NCBI GenBank assembly: GCA_034440635.1
Contig: JAOTON010001488.1
Coordinates: 434,001-498,000 of the forward strand
From: Lepas anatifera
Lineage: Eukaryota; Arthropoda; Thecostraca; Lepadidae
Length of the DNA stretch: 64,000 nucleotides
Reading direction: 5' to 3'
The position numbers were made by a program, and so were the translations under genes. Positions 1 to 10,130 of this stretch are shown here, in pieces. How positions within the stretch are numbered: the stretch's first letter is position 1; each line of letters starts with the position of its first letter. The notes beneath the pieces are model-generated. The model made no database searches. It saw nothing but the letters and a program-made list of their open reading frames with translations, and had not been told where the DNA came from.

Positions 1-281
1 GCGCGACTGACCGTTCAGCCGCATCTTCTCGTTTCCCTTGACCGACACCTCCCTACGATATCAGAATATAAACAGTGGACATCAGGAACGTGATGACCCG
101 GAGCTGTATCGGATTCGTCGCCCTGTTCTTACACAGCGCGAGAGGCAATAAAGAAGAGAAAGTGACTTAAAATGTGTTTACTGGCACAAAGAGGTCCTCA
201 TCGCCACGTATGTAATTACGGCCAGGCCGATAGTTCAAGACCTCCGAGAATACATTTTAGGCGACAGCAGTCTGAGAGGTG

Positions 282-400
282 GACCAGATTAACACCTCTA
301 ACTCAGGCCGATGTTTGTACTCAGATTGGCACCTCTAACTCGGGCCAATGTTTGTACTCGGAGAACTTCTAGCTCGGACCGGCGTCTGTACTCACAGAGA
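282..400 (-). repeat. Three-copy ~37-bp tandem repeat spanning the exon 8 donor of TUG
   Basis: Three units begin near 293, 330 and 366. The one nearest the exon contains the working donor (GTGAGTACA on the minus strand); in the other two the same site reads CTGAGTACA and CCGAGTACA, so the GT has been lost. Confidence 0.75.
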
Positions 401-483
401 CTGAGCTGACTGGCCGGGTGCGAAAGGTGGGTGGAGATGAACTCCGTCACCGAAGCCACCGTGTCCGTCGACAAAAACACCGC
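396..483 (-). CDS. ASPSCR1: TUG coding exon 8, UBX helix; last exon in the window
   Basis: The acceptor follows TTATGCCCCCAG and the donor is GTGAGTACAG. It encodes AVFLSTDTVASVTEFISTHL then SHPASQLSL, aligning with the GFFRPSETVGDLRDFVRSHL segment of UBX in TUG. It ends in phase 1, so at least one further exon must exist beyond the left edge. The donor is followed by two diverged tandem copies of itself. Confidence 0.8.
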
Positions 484-3400
484 CTGGGGGCATAACAGAG
501 GTCACGCCGGGGCGGCAAAAGTTCAACATCCGGTCAACAATCCCAGTGATGTATGTATGCACGAGATATCTGATCCTAAATCAGGACACCCACCCCATTA
601 TCTGAGAGTGGTCTCGCCATCACGCCGCTGAACCTGTCACATTCTACAAGACCGTCCCCAATTCTCGGGGAATGTTTTCTACCTTAGTATTACTGTCTTA
701 TTCACCATGCTACACCTGGCGCCTTGCTGAGCGGTGCGGCACTGGCGTCCAAAGTGACTAACCAACATTTTCTATTTGTCCAGATCAGTTTTTCCTGCTT
801 TGGGGGTACTCTGACTCGCTAAAACCACGTAGGTCAATCGAAAGATTAACCCGCGCCCCACCGGGGTCCGGCGCCACCTTCGCCCCACCGGGGGCCATCG
901 ATGGCCCCTCTAACTCCGAAAATATGGGCGTTAGCGCAAATCTGCAAAGTGCAATAGAAAGCTCGCGTGAATTCAGTAAGAAATTACTTCTCATGTTTTA
1001 GTGCTCAGGTCAATGGTTTGACCTCCAGAGGTCAAGTTAGGTCAAGATCGGCTATTTTCACTCAAATATGCAATGATTAAGCAAACTGGGCATAACTCTT
1101 ATGTCATTAGAGCTATTGAGGCCTGGTAAAGTACATTTGATAGCAAATTGCCAGTACTTTTTCCGCTATGTGGAACGTAAAGACCTCCCGCCAGTGGTTT
1201 GACCGCCAGAGGTCACCTCGTGACCTAATATGACCTGAGGTCACGAAAGGTCAAAAAGTGACCTTGCCGTATATCAAATGAAAGCCAGTGACAAGACAAA
1301 CACGATGGTGTTTGTTTCATCGCTCTAGCTCAATTAGGTCAAAAGTTATGGTCAAAATACTGTTTTTGACCTCCGGTGACCTTGGATGACCTTGGAAAAG
1401 TCAAAGGGCAAATATGACCCCTGGGATCCGTGAAAGGGTGTCCAAAAACGTTGTTCTGAGCAGTCTGAGTATTTGCAATCATTTTTGTGGCTTTTATATC
1501 ATGAAATAGCTTTTCCCCATGCTTTTCCAATGGGAGAGGTGGCCTCGTGACCTGACCTCAGGGCACGAAATCGAAAAATCCCGGATATACACCTTGTAGA
1601 CCCTGGAGGGGTCATGAAGTGTCGAAGTTTCAAATTGATCGATTTTGAAATGTAGCTCTTACAGAGCTCTAAAGGTGAAGTGAGGTGACCTTTGTTGACC
1701 TCGTCTGGTGACCTGACCTTGGGTGACCCGGGGTAAAAAATTTCAGGGATGATGGGAAAATGATGCAGTGAGAGGTAGAGCCCCTCAACCGCGGTGCTGC
1801 GCCTCGTCGTTTTTCTGCTATCCTGGAAAACCTTAGGGGCATCGATGGCCTCCCGGTGGGGCGAGGGTTAAAGAATTCGCCATCGCTCTGAACTTAAATT
1901 TTCCATGACATTGTCATTGATAGTTGGCATGTTTTCACCACAGACGTGAAGAGTGCAGATTGCCGAGATTGAGCCCATGAAAAACGCATCTAGGCCAAAA
2001 GGCTTACCTGATATCAAAAGCGTTTGTCACACAAGGGGTTCAAACAGAAAGCGCTTTCAGTGGGGTAGGACCAGCTGACTTCGTTTGCGCCCACAGCAAC
2101 ATCCAGTTTTTACATATCTGCAGTGATAATATAACGGGAAAGGGGGTCAACACATGCTTTACAGATCAGTGACTGATGTGACATCACACACAGCCAACCA
2201 GTTTTCAGCGCGACTATCCTATGACGTCACATGCCGATGTGACGTCACCCACTGACCTGCAGGACCAGTCTGTCGGGGAACTGTACACGGATGACGCAGT
2301 GGCGGTTCGCCGCGAGCCGAGTCAGAAGGTCAGCCTGTTGCCGCGCCTCGCGCTGCTGCGACGTCAGCAGTGCACCGCCCTCCTCCAGCGACGCCCTGTC
2401 ACACAGCTGTGTCTGAACGGCGCAGGACACCTGGGTCATACCCATCTCAGCCCGCGTGCTTATGAGTGGACGATCAACACTGGCGTTCGAGACAACTCGC
2501 TCTGATTGACACCAGAAATTTATACTGCAATTGTGAGAGGCATGGCTGGAGATACCTTCTCGATCCAGGGAGGGGGACACCAGGGTGGGTTAACGCTGGC
2601 ACGGCAATACAAGCCCTATACAAAGCCAATGGGAGACCTAAAATCCAGGGGGGGTCCAGACCCCCAACCCCCTCCGGGATTTCCACCCATAGTGAGAGAA
2701 AGACTAACTTCGTGTGAAACGCCCAAGAGTTGAAACAGAGTGACATGTGTAAGATGTCAGAGAGATGAAACGAAGCTGTGCGGGCTGTCAGGCACACATC
2801 AATTCCTAATTACAAAGACCAAACTGCTTTTAAGCTTCACAGTGTCCACTTAGCTACAAAAAAAAACCGTAGCAGTTCAAAACTACGCTTACCGCAGGCA
2901 TGACAGCGGTCATCCAGCAAAAAAAACGAACCCTTCATCCAAGAGAAAAGTAAAAAATGGCAATCGCTCATTGACCAGCACTAATTTGTCTTACCGTAGC
3001 TGTCCTGTACTCACACGTCCTGCCGCAGCTGTCCTGTGCTCACACATCCTGCCGCAGCTGTCCTGTACTCACACGTCCCGCCGCAGCTGTCCTGTACTTA
3101 CACGTCCTGCCGTAGCTGTCCTGTACTCACACGTCCTGCCGCAGCTGTCCTGTACTCACACGTCCTGCCGCAGCTGTCCTGTACTCACACGTCCTGCCGC
3201 AGCTGTCCTGTACTAACACTCACATTCTGCCGCAGCTGTCCTGTACTCACACGTCCTGCCGCAGCTGTCCTGTACTCACACGTCCTGCCGCAGCTGTCCT
3301 GTACTAACACTCACATTCTGCCGCAGCTGTCCTGTACTCACACGTCCTGCCGCAGCTGTCCTGTACTAACACTCACATTCTGCCGCAGCTGTCCTGTACT

Positions 3401-6400
3401 CACACGTCCTGCCGCAGCTGTCCTGTACTCACACGTCCTGCCGCAGCTGTCCTGTACTAACACTCACATTCTGCCGCAGCTGTCCTGTACTCACACGTCC
3501 TGCCGCAGCTGTCCTGTACTCACACGTCCTGCCGCAGCTGTCCTGTACTAACACTCACACTCACATTCTGCCGCAGCTGTCCTGTACTCACACGTCCTGC
3601 CGCAGCTGTCCTGTACTCACACGTCCTGCCGCAGCTGCCGCAGTCGACGCCGAACGTCCTCCTCCGTGATGTCATAAAAGTCGTCGGGCAGTTCAGGTTG
3701 CGCACCGGTGATATCATCCAGACTGTAGGCTACCGCTTGGTGCTCGCCCAGCTGATGAGGAAACGCGGGGGCTTGTGATTATTGCTCAGGCTTGAGAAGT
3801 GTCATTTATGAATAGCTTGAACATTTATGGGTTTGAGTTTCAAACCCCGGCTCCATACTACATTTTTTAAGTAAGAATTGTGCCATTTTTAACATCAAAA
3901 TGAGCAAATGACTTCCATCAACCAGAAAACTTTAAAACCATTTCTGCACCTAAACTGGGACTTCCATCCTGCAGAAAAGTTGAGAAAAAGGTGCCGTGTC
4001 TAAGACGGACAGTTTTAAATTGTCCACTCTCTGACAAGAACTTGATTCTGAATTTCCCACCCGACACCCAAGCCCAACACCCATTGCGGTACACTGGGCC
4101 TGAAGAACGGGAGATTAAGACGGATGCATTAGCCTACTCTGCTGGTAAACTGTGGGGTTCAGATCGAGCTCGGTATAATCTGTCCAACACCATAAATACG
4201 TTTCAACATAACGTGATTTCTGAAATTAAAACGGCACAATCTTTTTTTGTTGAAAAATACTATATTTGACATAAATGACACGATATAGATTTTCCTACAA
4301 TAGATCTACTCACATATACGATACGCTCCTCGGGCATCTCGGGAGAGTACAATCGACTCTCGGAGCTGCCCGTACTGCCCAGGGAAGCCCCTTCCGTGAG
4401 GAAGACGTCCACACTGCCCTCGGACGCTAGGCTGTCGGTGCTTGGTGTAGCACTGGAACAGGCAGGGTAAAGGTCAACCTCAGCAACGCTTATGCTGGGA
4501 ACAGTGTCAAATACATGCCGACAAGATTTCATAGCTGACGCAAAGTATTTCCACAGGGAGAGCAATCAATGATACATTCACAAGGCATCCAAAACTCACA
4601 CCGGCATCGCGCTCAGCGAAATCTCCGAAAAATATTGAAGCGACCGAAGCCGAATTCACGTGAAAATACCAACACCGTCAGGTCGGCTGAATTGGTGAAC
4701 CACATCGTCATATATGTAAAATAATCGGTTCTGTGCCTACATTTGGTAAAGGTCTAAGCATACAGTCAACTTAAACTAAAAACCCTCTCATACGTTGAAA
4801 CGGCCAACGCACAACAAACCCACCTGCCCGTCGCTTCAGAATTCGGTGGCGAAGGAGCAGCGATAGAGGCAGAAGGGGCTGGCACAGACAGCACGGGATC
4901 GCTGGAGGATATTGTGACGTCATTTCCGGTACGTTTGACGTCACTACTGGTGACGTCAGCTATCACGGTCTGAGATTGGACGACCGCTGCCTGCGGCGCG
5001 ACAGTGACCGGTTTTGATTGGCTGCCCACAGTTGACGATGCTATAACCGTTGGCTGTGATTGGTCAACAGCGGACAGCTCGGCTGCTGATTGGCCGGGTG
5101 AGGAGGCTGGCTCGGAGTCCATTGGCTCCGGAGCGGTAGGTCTGACCAGGGGCGCCGACACGTGCGCCTGACCGCCCGACACATGGGTGGAGGGACGAGT
5201 GGCAAACCTGCAAAAAAACATCCCACGATGGATCCTAAAACCATACCAGCTCGCGGGTAAATTCTCCTTTCATTGTCTCCCCTTGCGGGACGGCGAATGA
5301 TCTATTGTTTGTTTCAACCTGTTTTTAACATACTCTCTACAGGGTAAAATTATGTCAGGACAGGGGGCGGGTGTGGGTGGTCGCATAGCTGTCGCCACGA
5401 GCCGACCCGGGTTGGCCCGGCGGCTCCCTGAACAAGGAGCAAGCTGGCTCCCGAAACCCTCCAACAGGAAGAGTTCGACCCATCCGTTGTTCGATAAGCC
5501 CAAATTATTTATGTCAGGACAAGGGTAAAAGCTCCTGGTCAAAGGGAAAATGAAGATGTCTCCGAGTAATTATGAATGATCATGATGACGTACGAAATGC
5601 ACCTACCCGAAAATATCGGTGACGTTCAACATAATTCATACACTAATTTCCGAATGTGTGAGCGAGATTGGCGGAATGATCCCTTGCCCGCACAAAATAC
5701 AAACAGAGCAAAACGAAAAAAGGCAATACACAGGCTTAGCATTGCAACAAGACTATACCACCCGGTTTCCGACAACATGGAAAACACAACTCCCCATGAC
5801 ATTCCCTTCTACAGTTCCGACCCTATTCTACATTGCCCGGAAATTGCCCAGTTGGTGGTGACGCAGTATGTCGTCCCATCTGACCTGATGATTGCTTTTC
5901 CGCCGGTGAGGCCCAGACTGCGGAGTGTGGTGGCTCTCAGCGCGGCCTCTCCCGCCACCTCGCGGCGCGTGTAGATGCAAACTGGCACCAGGTCCTCCTC
6001 CACAGAGGGCAGCAGCTGCTGCTCCTCCAGTACCTCCCACAGAGAGGCTGCACGCCACACAGGTGGTCATAGGGCAGCACCTCCCACAGACGCCATCAAA
6101 CAGACGTTCAACACCTCCAATTGTGCTCAAGCGCTGCATACTAACAACTGTCGTCGATTACTGTATGCCTTTACAGGGCTATACAAAGAATACAAATACA
6201 CCTATGGTTTCTACTAAGGAACTGTCACCTGACGACAGAGACAAGAACAAACCAAACACTTCACAGCACAAGCACACGCTCACAGTTGCAGGAGACGAGT
6301 TTGACGAGCCGGCGGCCGTCAGTCAGCTGGGTCGCCAGCGTGACGTCACTATCCACGCGGGAGTGCTCAGAGGCGGAGAGCTCCAGCTGGGCCCGGTTTG

Positions 6401-7186
6401 GCAGGTTTGCGAACCGAACCGTCGAGCTTACGTCTAGTGTCTTGTTGTAGTGCCTGTCCGGTACAGACGCTGTGAGATTGGTGTGACAATAACGCACCGA
6501 TATGCTAGTAGATGCTTGGCAGTGGTTCACATGGGATCGTCTGACTTTTAAATGCAATTTTAAGCGTTCTCCTATGGAAGGATAAACAACACAGCAGATA
6601 TTTTTGTTGTGCACTGAGAGCAGAAGCACCGCTTGACGTTTGTTCACTTCAGACAGGATTAGAAGCGGGGGTGGTCAGCATTTTGCAAAAAGGAAATAAT
6701 TAGCGCCAAAATGATCCAGTAGTGAAGAATTCGAGCTCAAGTTCACAACAAGAGGACAGAAGCTGGAGACATGCCCATGGCTTGAAAAACTTCTTTTCTG
6801 TTATGTTCCACTTCTTGTTAATTTCCCCTACTGACTAATCCAGAGTCAGATCTATCCAAAGTATATTTGGGCTATCTTAAAATCTAGCTCACACTTAAAC
6901 TCCATCCAACTTTGCAGTCCTCTTTAAACGTAATAAAGGAATCATAAATGTATCACTGATACATTTATATCAGCATGACTATAATCTATACATTAAAACT
7001 GCTAGGTTAGGTTAAGTTCCCCAACCACAAAAGGTTAAAACCTACTCACAAGAGGTTGAACATCTTTGCATCCAGTTTTTGCTTGGTGCAAGCCTCCTCC
7101 AGAATTTGCAGTATACTTGTGTTGGGTGTTATCTTCACAACTTGCCTTCGGCCCCCTGGGCACAAAACTGTCACAGACATGGACAT
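396..7186 (-). CDS. ASPSCR1: TUG/ASPSCR1-like UBX-domain tether protein, eight coding exons, C-terminus off the left edge
   Basis: Coding exons in order on the minus strand: 7186-7050, 6453-6284, 6047-5885, 5207-4824, 4452-4314, 3751-3621, 2395-2257, 483-396. Every junction is GT-AG and every phase agrees, giving about 450 residues. Seen: an N-terminal ubiquitin-like segment (CPGGRRQVVKITPNTSILQI, then VRFANLPNRAQLEL); a second conserved block (PVCIYTRREVAGEAALRATT, LRSLGLTGG); a low-complexity Ser/Thr/Gln/Pro linker; a helical block (LPDDFYDITEEDVRRRL); and the start of a UBX domain (IRVQFPDRLVLQ, then STDTVASVTEFISTHL). Known of the family: TUG binds p97/VCP and tethers GLUT4-type vesicles in vertebrates. 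Inferred: the rest of UBX and the C-terminal tail lie left of base 1, since the last donor leaves phase 1 and no continuation is visible in 1-395. The intron after 3621 carries a tandem splice-donor array. Orthology is confident; start is the first of two in-frame ATGs two codons apart. Confidence 0.9.
484..2256. repeat. TUG intron 7 with AGGTCA/TGACCT-rich repeat
   Basis: This intron has no coding signal that I can support. From about 1015 to 1740 it is a run of TGACCT and AGGTCA hexamers on both strands, resembling the interspersed family seen at 7370, 9690, 29720, 56400 and 63170. Two perfect TGACGTCA palindromes lie at 2222 and 2240, just inside the intron after exon 7. Confidence 0.6.
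2257..2395 (-). CDS. ASPSCR1: TUG coding exon 7, start of the UBX domain
   Basis: The acceptor follows CAGCTGTGTGACAG and the donor is GTCAGT. It encodes ASLEEGGALLTSQQREARQQ, a charged helix, then HCVIRVQFPDRLVLQ, the first strands of a UBX fold (VALRVLFPDRYVLQ in vertebrate TUG). Phase is 2 in and 0 out. Confidence 0.9.
2396..2993. other. TUG intron 6, part outside the tandem array
   Basis: No gene is seen. The stretch 2560-2720 has a run of G, then C, and GA-rich bases of the kind found at ends of the GGATCC MITE family, but no convincing terminal repeats. Confidence 0.4.
2994..3620 (-). repeat. Minisatellite of 21 units, each carrying an exon end plus 5' splice donor
   Basis: Units are 29 bp or 33 bp, and I count 21 of them. 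On the gene (minus) strand the 29-bp unit reads GTGAGTACAG followed by GACAGCTGCGGCAGGACGT, so each unit holds the last coding bases of TUG exon 6 and a consensus donor. The 33-bp variants have the short insertion TGTT or similar inside the donor region and still contain GTGAGT. A few units have single changes. The period is not a multiple of three, so the three plus-strand reading frames merely rotate through the same short peptides and are not genes. Confidence 0.95.
3621..3751 (-). CDS. ASPSCR1: TUG coding exon 6, ends at the tandem donor array
   Basis: The acceptor follows CCTCATCAG. It encodes QPELPDDFYDITEEDVRRRL then RQLRQDV, matching the ELPDEFFELTVDDVRRRL region of vertebrate TUG. 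The exon ends GACGT in phase 2 at GTGAGTACAG, and this exact exon-end plus donor is repeated in tandem over 2994-3620. Which copy is spliced cannot be told from sequence; I chose the first because it keeps phase with the UBX exon. Confidence 0.85.
4314..4452 (-). CDS. ASPSCR1: TUG coding exon 5
   Basis: The acceptor follows CCTGCCTGTTCCAG and the donor is GTGAGT. It encodes a Ser/acidic linker (TPSTDSLASEGSVDVFL) ending SPEMPEERIVYV, which joins in phase 0 to the LGEHQAVAYSLDDITG start of the next exon. Assignment rests on phase continuity and position more than on sequence conservation. Confidence 0.78.
4824..5207 (-). CDS. ASPSCR1: TUG coding exon 4, low-complexity linker
   Basis: The acceptor follows TTTTTTTGCAG and the donor is GTGGGT. 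It begins RFATRPSTHVSGGQAHVSAP, comparable with the variable linker after the conserved block in vertebrate TUG, and continues as about 100 residues rich in Ser, Thr, Gln, Pro and Val with loose QSQ/QSK-TV repeats. Three perfect TGACGTCA palindromes sit inside it at 4915, 4936 and 4951. Phase is 2 in and 2 out. Confidence 0.85.
5885..6047 (-). CDS. ASPSCR1: TUG coding exon 3
   Basis: The acceptor follows GGCGTGCAG and the donor is GTCAGA. It encodes SLWEVLEEQQ, then PVCIYTRREVAGEAALRATT and LRSLGLTGGKAIIR, the best-conserved TUG block outside the UBX domain. Phase is 1 in and 2 out. Confidence 0.92.
6284..6453 (-). CDS. ASPSCR1: TUG coding exon 2
   Basis: The acceptor follows CCGGACAG and the donor is GTGAGC. 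It encodes LDVSSTVRFANLPNRAQLEL, which matches the strongly conserved RFANLPN motif of TUG N-termini. Phase is 2 in and 1 out, agreeing with both neighbours. Confidence 0.9.
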
Positions 7187-7190
7187 TTCT
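7050..7190 (-). CDS. ASPSCR1: TUG coding exon 1 (ATG at 7186) with a short 5' UTR
   Basis: The acceptor TTTGTTTCAG ends at 7191, so this exon has a four-base leader before ATG at 7186 and at least one 5' non-coding exon must lie upstream (higher coordinates). An in-frame second ATG at 7180 is an alternative start. It encodes the first 45 residues of the ubiquitin-like fold and ends in phase 2 at a GTGAGT donor. The true frame differs from the longest open frame over this interval. Confidence 0.85.
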
Positions 7191-7369
7191 CTGAAACAAA
7201 AGATTGAAATAGGTCAGAAACATGTTTTGTAATAAAAAGTGTCCTGTTTCAAAAACCAGACTTCACAAACTAGCGGGAAGGGTATTTGATGACGTAAAAG
7301 TTTTTAGAGCCATTTTTATTCCTTCTCTTAGAACACGCATGTCCTTACATTGACAACTGTGCTCACCCC

Positions 7370-7745
7370 ATTAACTCTCGCCCTTGGTGGGGGAAGGGAT
7401 GTTTGAACACGCCCCTCAGGTTTTTGCGGCGGTACGAAAAAAGGCGGCGTGAAACGCCACCACACATGGCATAACTTATCCTTGATTAATTCCGCAACTT
7501 TCCCCAAAATTTTAAGGTTGGGTCACCTCAGGTCAAGTCACCAGGGCAGGTCAAGTGACATCACGTAAAACATGTTTACGGTGGCATAAGTAAAAAAAGG
7601 GTCAATCTATCGAATTGAAACTTATACATCACAACGGGCCCACTGAGTGCTGCAACATATATTCCAGGATTTGTTAGATCGATGACCTAAGGTCAGGTAC
7701 GGATCGTGACCTCTCCATTGGATATGCACGGGAAAAACAGGCATT
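7370..7745 (+). repeat. Interspersed repeat family, copy A (AGGTCA-rich)
   Basis: It shares long, diverged matches with 56650-57010 and 63170-63530: a start with TTGAACACGCCCC-type sequence, CGGCG with GCGAAGCG-like bases, TTGATTAATTCCGCAACTTT, and CGATGACCTAAGGTCAGGTA. No open reading frame is seen, so it is probably a non-autonomous element. Confidence 0.75.
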
Positions 7746-7749
7746 GGAC

Positions 7750-8040
7750 TGCCCCGGTAGCTCAGTTGGTAGAGCGTTGGGCTCCGGCCCGCTGCTCAGA
7801 AGCATGCAGTGGCAGTGCATGTGCAGGCTTGGGATCCGTTCCCCTGAGACGCTCCGGCGCTCAATAGTTTACCCGATGAACAGGTCAGCTGGCAACTGAC
7901 TGATGAGAGGGTGACCTGAGCGGGGTGGCCGTCCCTGTGCTTTGTGGGACGTTAAACTTTCGCTTCTAAATCAACCCTTCATTGTGGGAGTTGCTTATTC
8001 GGGTGGTGGGATCGGGGTCTCCGTGACAAGTCCCTTGATG
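7750..8040 (+). mobile_element. tRNA-derived SINE
   Basis: It starts with a tRNA-like box A (TAGCTCAGTTGG), followed by a degenerate box B near 7835 and a tail with TTTGTGGGACGTTAAACTTT. A second copy in reverse orientation lies at 41930-42500, with long matches to the body and a separate head. The tRNA fold is not complete, so this is not a functional tRNA gene. Confidence 0.75.
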
Positions 8041-8094
8041 ACTTTAGTGAGACTGCGACTCCAACAGTCGAACTGAGAACAACTTGGACAAAAT

Positions 8095-8097
<3 letters not shown>

Positions 8098-8170
<73 letters not shown>

Positions 8171-8486
8171 GAACACACAAAGTTATTTAAGTTATGTTTA
8201 ATTTACAAAAGTTACACTGTTGTACAGCTTCATCAGTGTTGAACAAATTACAAAAATATCAATACAAAATTACAAAGTTCAGGTCACAGCAGGACACAAT
8301 ATTTCAAAGTTTGAAATATTGTGTCCTGCTGTGAGCTGAACTTTGTAATTTTGTATCGATATTTTTGTAATTTATTCAACACTGATGAAGCTGTACAAAA
8401 GTAAAACGTTTGTAAGTTAAATATAGCTTAAATAACTTTCTGTGTGTTCACCTTATCACATTATGTCTGTGATAACCCAATATATA

Positions 8487-8536
<50 letters not shown>
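8098..8536. mobile_element. Foldback element between two (TA)n tracts
   Basis: The tracts at 8098-8165 and about 8481-8535 are (TA)n. Between them, 8166-8458 is one long near-perfect inverted repeat with arms of about 145 bp: AAGGTGAACACACAAAGTTA at the left is answered by the reverse complement at the right, and the centre is at about 8312. It has no coding capacity. It looks like a non-autonomous DNA element inserted into TA. Confidence 0.88.
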
Positions 8537-8538
<2 letters not shown>

Positions 8539-9064
8539 CAACCATACACATATATTCACACTACGGCGGTACATGAAACATACAAACCCTAAAAACATGC
8601 CCCGGCCGACTGAGGTGGACAAATAAAATTTATAAAAGGAGGCGCCGAGCCCCGAACCCGTGACCGCCGACGGCGCGAGCGCTCTAAATTACGCCCAGAC
8701 GGGCACGGGCTCGGAGCCCGGCAGACGTCTACAGGCCGGGTGCGTGGAAAATAAATCAGGATGATGATGAACGTATGGGCGGGAAAAAGTACACACAGTT
8801 AAAACGGGAGCAAAACCAAATAAACATGGAGGTGGCCTCACAGTGGGAGAACACCGCCCAGGGGAGCAGCGCCCCATCATCAACACACACACGGACAATC
8901 AATGCACCACGCCGCCCCCGGCGGAACGCGCGACGCCTCAGTTAGTTTTGGTTGCGACGCGGGTGTCCCGGCAGTCGCCGGCGCCGATGAGCATGAGGAG
9001 AAATGATCGATGAAAATGAAGCAGCATCACCGACGAACGCGAGACAAAACACTGCACCCATGAT

Positions 9065-9622
<558 letters not shown>

Positions 9623-9689
9623 CTACCCGTGTAGGTACAGCTGAGATATTTGTGTAGATACAGCTGAGAACACCTTCATGTTCTCCAAA

Positions 9690-10130
9690 TCGGGTATCCT
9701 GGGCCAGTTTCTAGCTGCATGTTGCAATTTTTTCTATGACCTCTGAGAGGTCATATGGGCTACTTAAGCAGATTTTCAAATTTATGTCTATAACCAATGA
9801 CAATAAATGCTTTATTTTGATGCCATTGTGTTTAGATTGTTATTGCGGGTCAATTGGTGTGCATATTGACTAATAGTGACCTTGACCTAACCTCAGGTCA
9901 GATAATTTTTGTGTTTTGACTCATTTTTGTGCTTTGACCTAGTAAAGTTACATTATAAATAATTTGATTCACTTTAGTAAGACAAAGCAAAAGTGCCTAA
10001 AAATAATTCTAATTCAGCTCTGTTAGATACTAGAGCCCTGAAACTTTTCTCTAACATGTCATCTTCTTTGGCCTGTCATAACCTCAATTTTGACCTGAGC
10101 CAAGAAGTGACCAATATAGTCTCTTCATGA
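9690..10130 (+). repeat. Interspersed AGGTCA-rich repeat, 3' part
   Basis: It matches the right-hand part of the fuller copy at 57090-57420, for example ACCTCTGAGAG, GTGACCTTGACCTA and GTGCCTAAAAAT. It has no ORF. Confidence 0.65.

Noticed and set aside
2994..3620. CRISPR array
   Set aside because: There are no distinct spacers; units are head-to-tail repeats in an intron of an animal gene.
2971..3717. Cys/Ser-rich repeat protein on the plus strand
   Set aside because: It is antisense to the TUG donor array, and the three frames give the same rotating peptides.
7750..7830. Functional tRNA gene
   Set aside because: Only box A is good, the acceptor stem does not close, and a second copy shows it is a SINE head.
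8641..8700. tRNA-like minus-strand sequence with GGGTTCGGGGCTC
   Set aside because: A box B-like stretch and weak box A are present but no cloverleaf and no second copy to call it a SINE.
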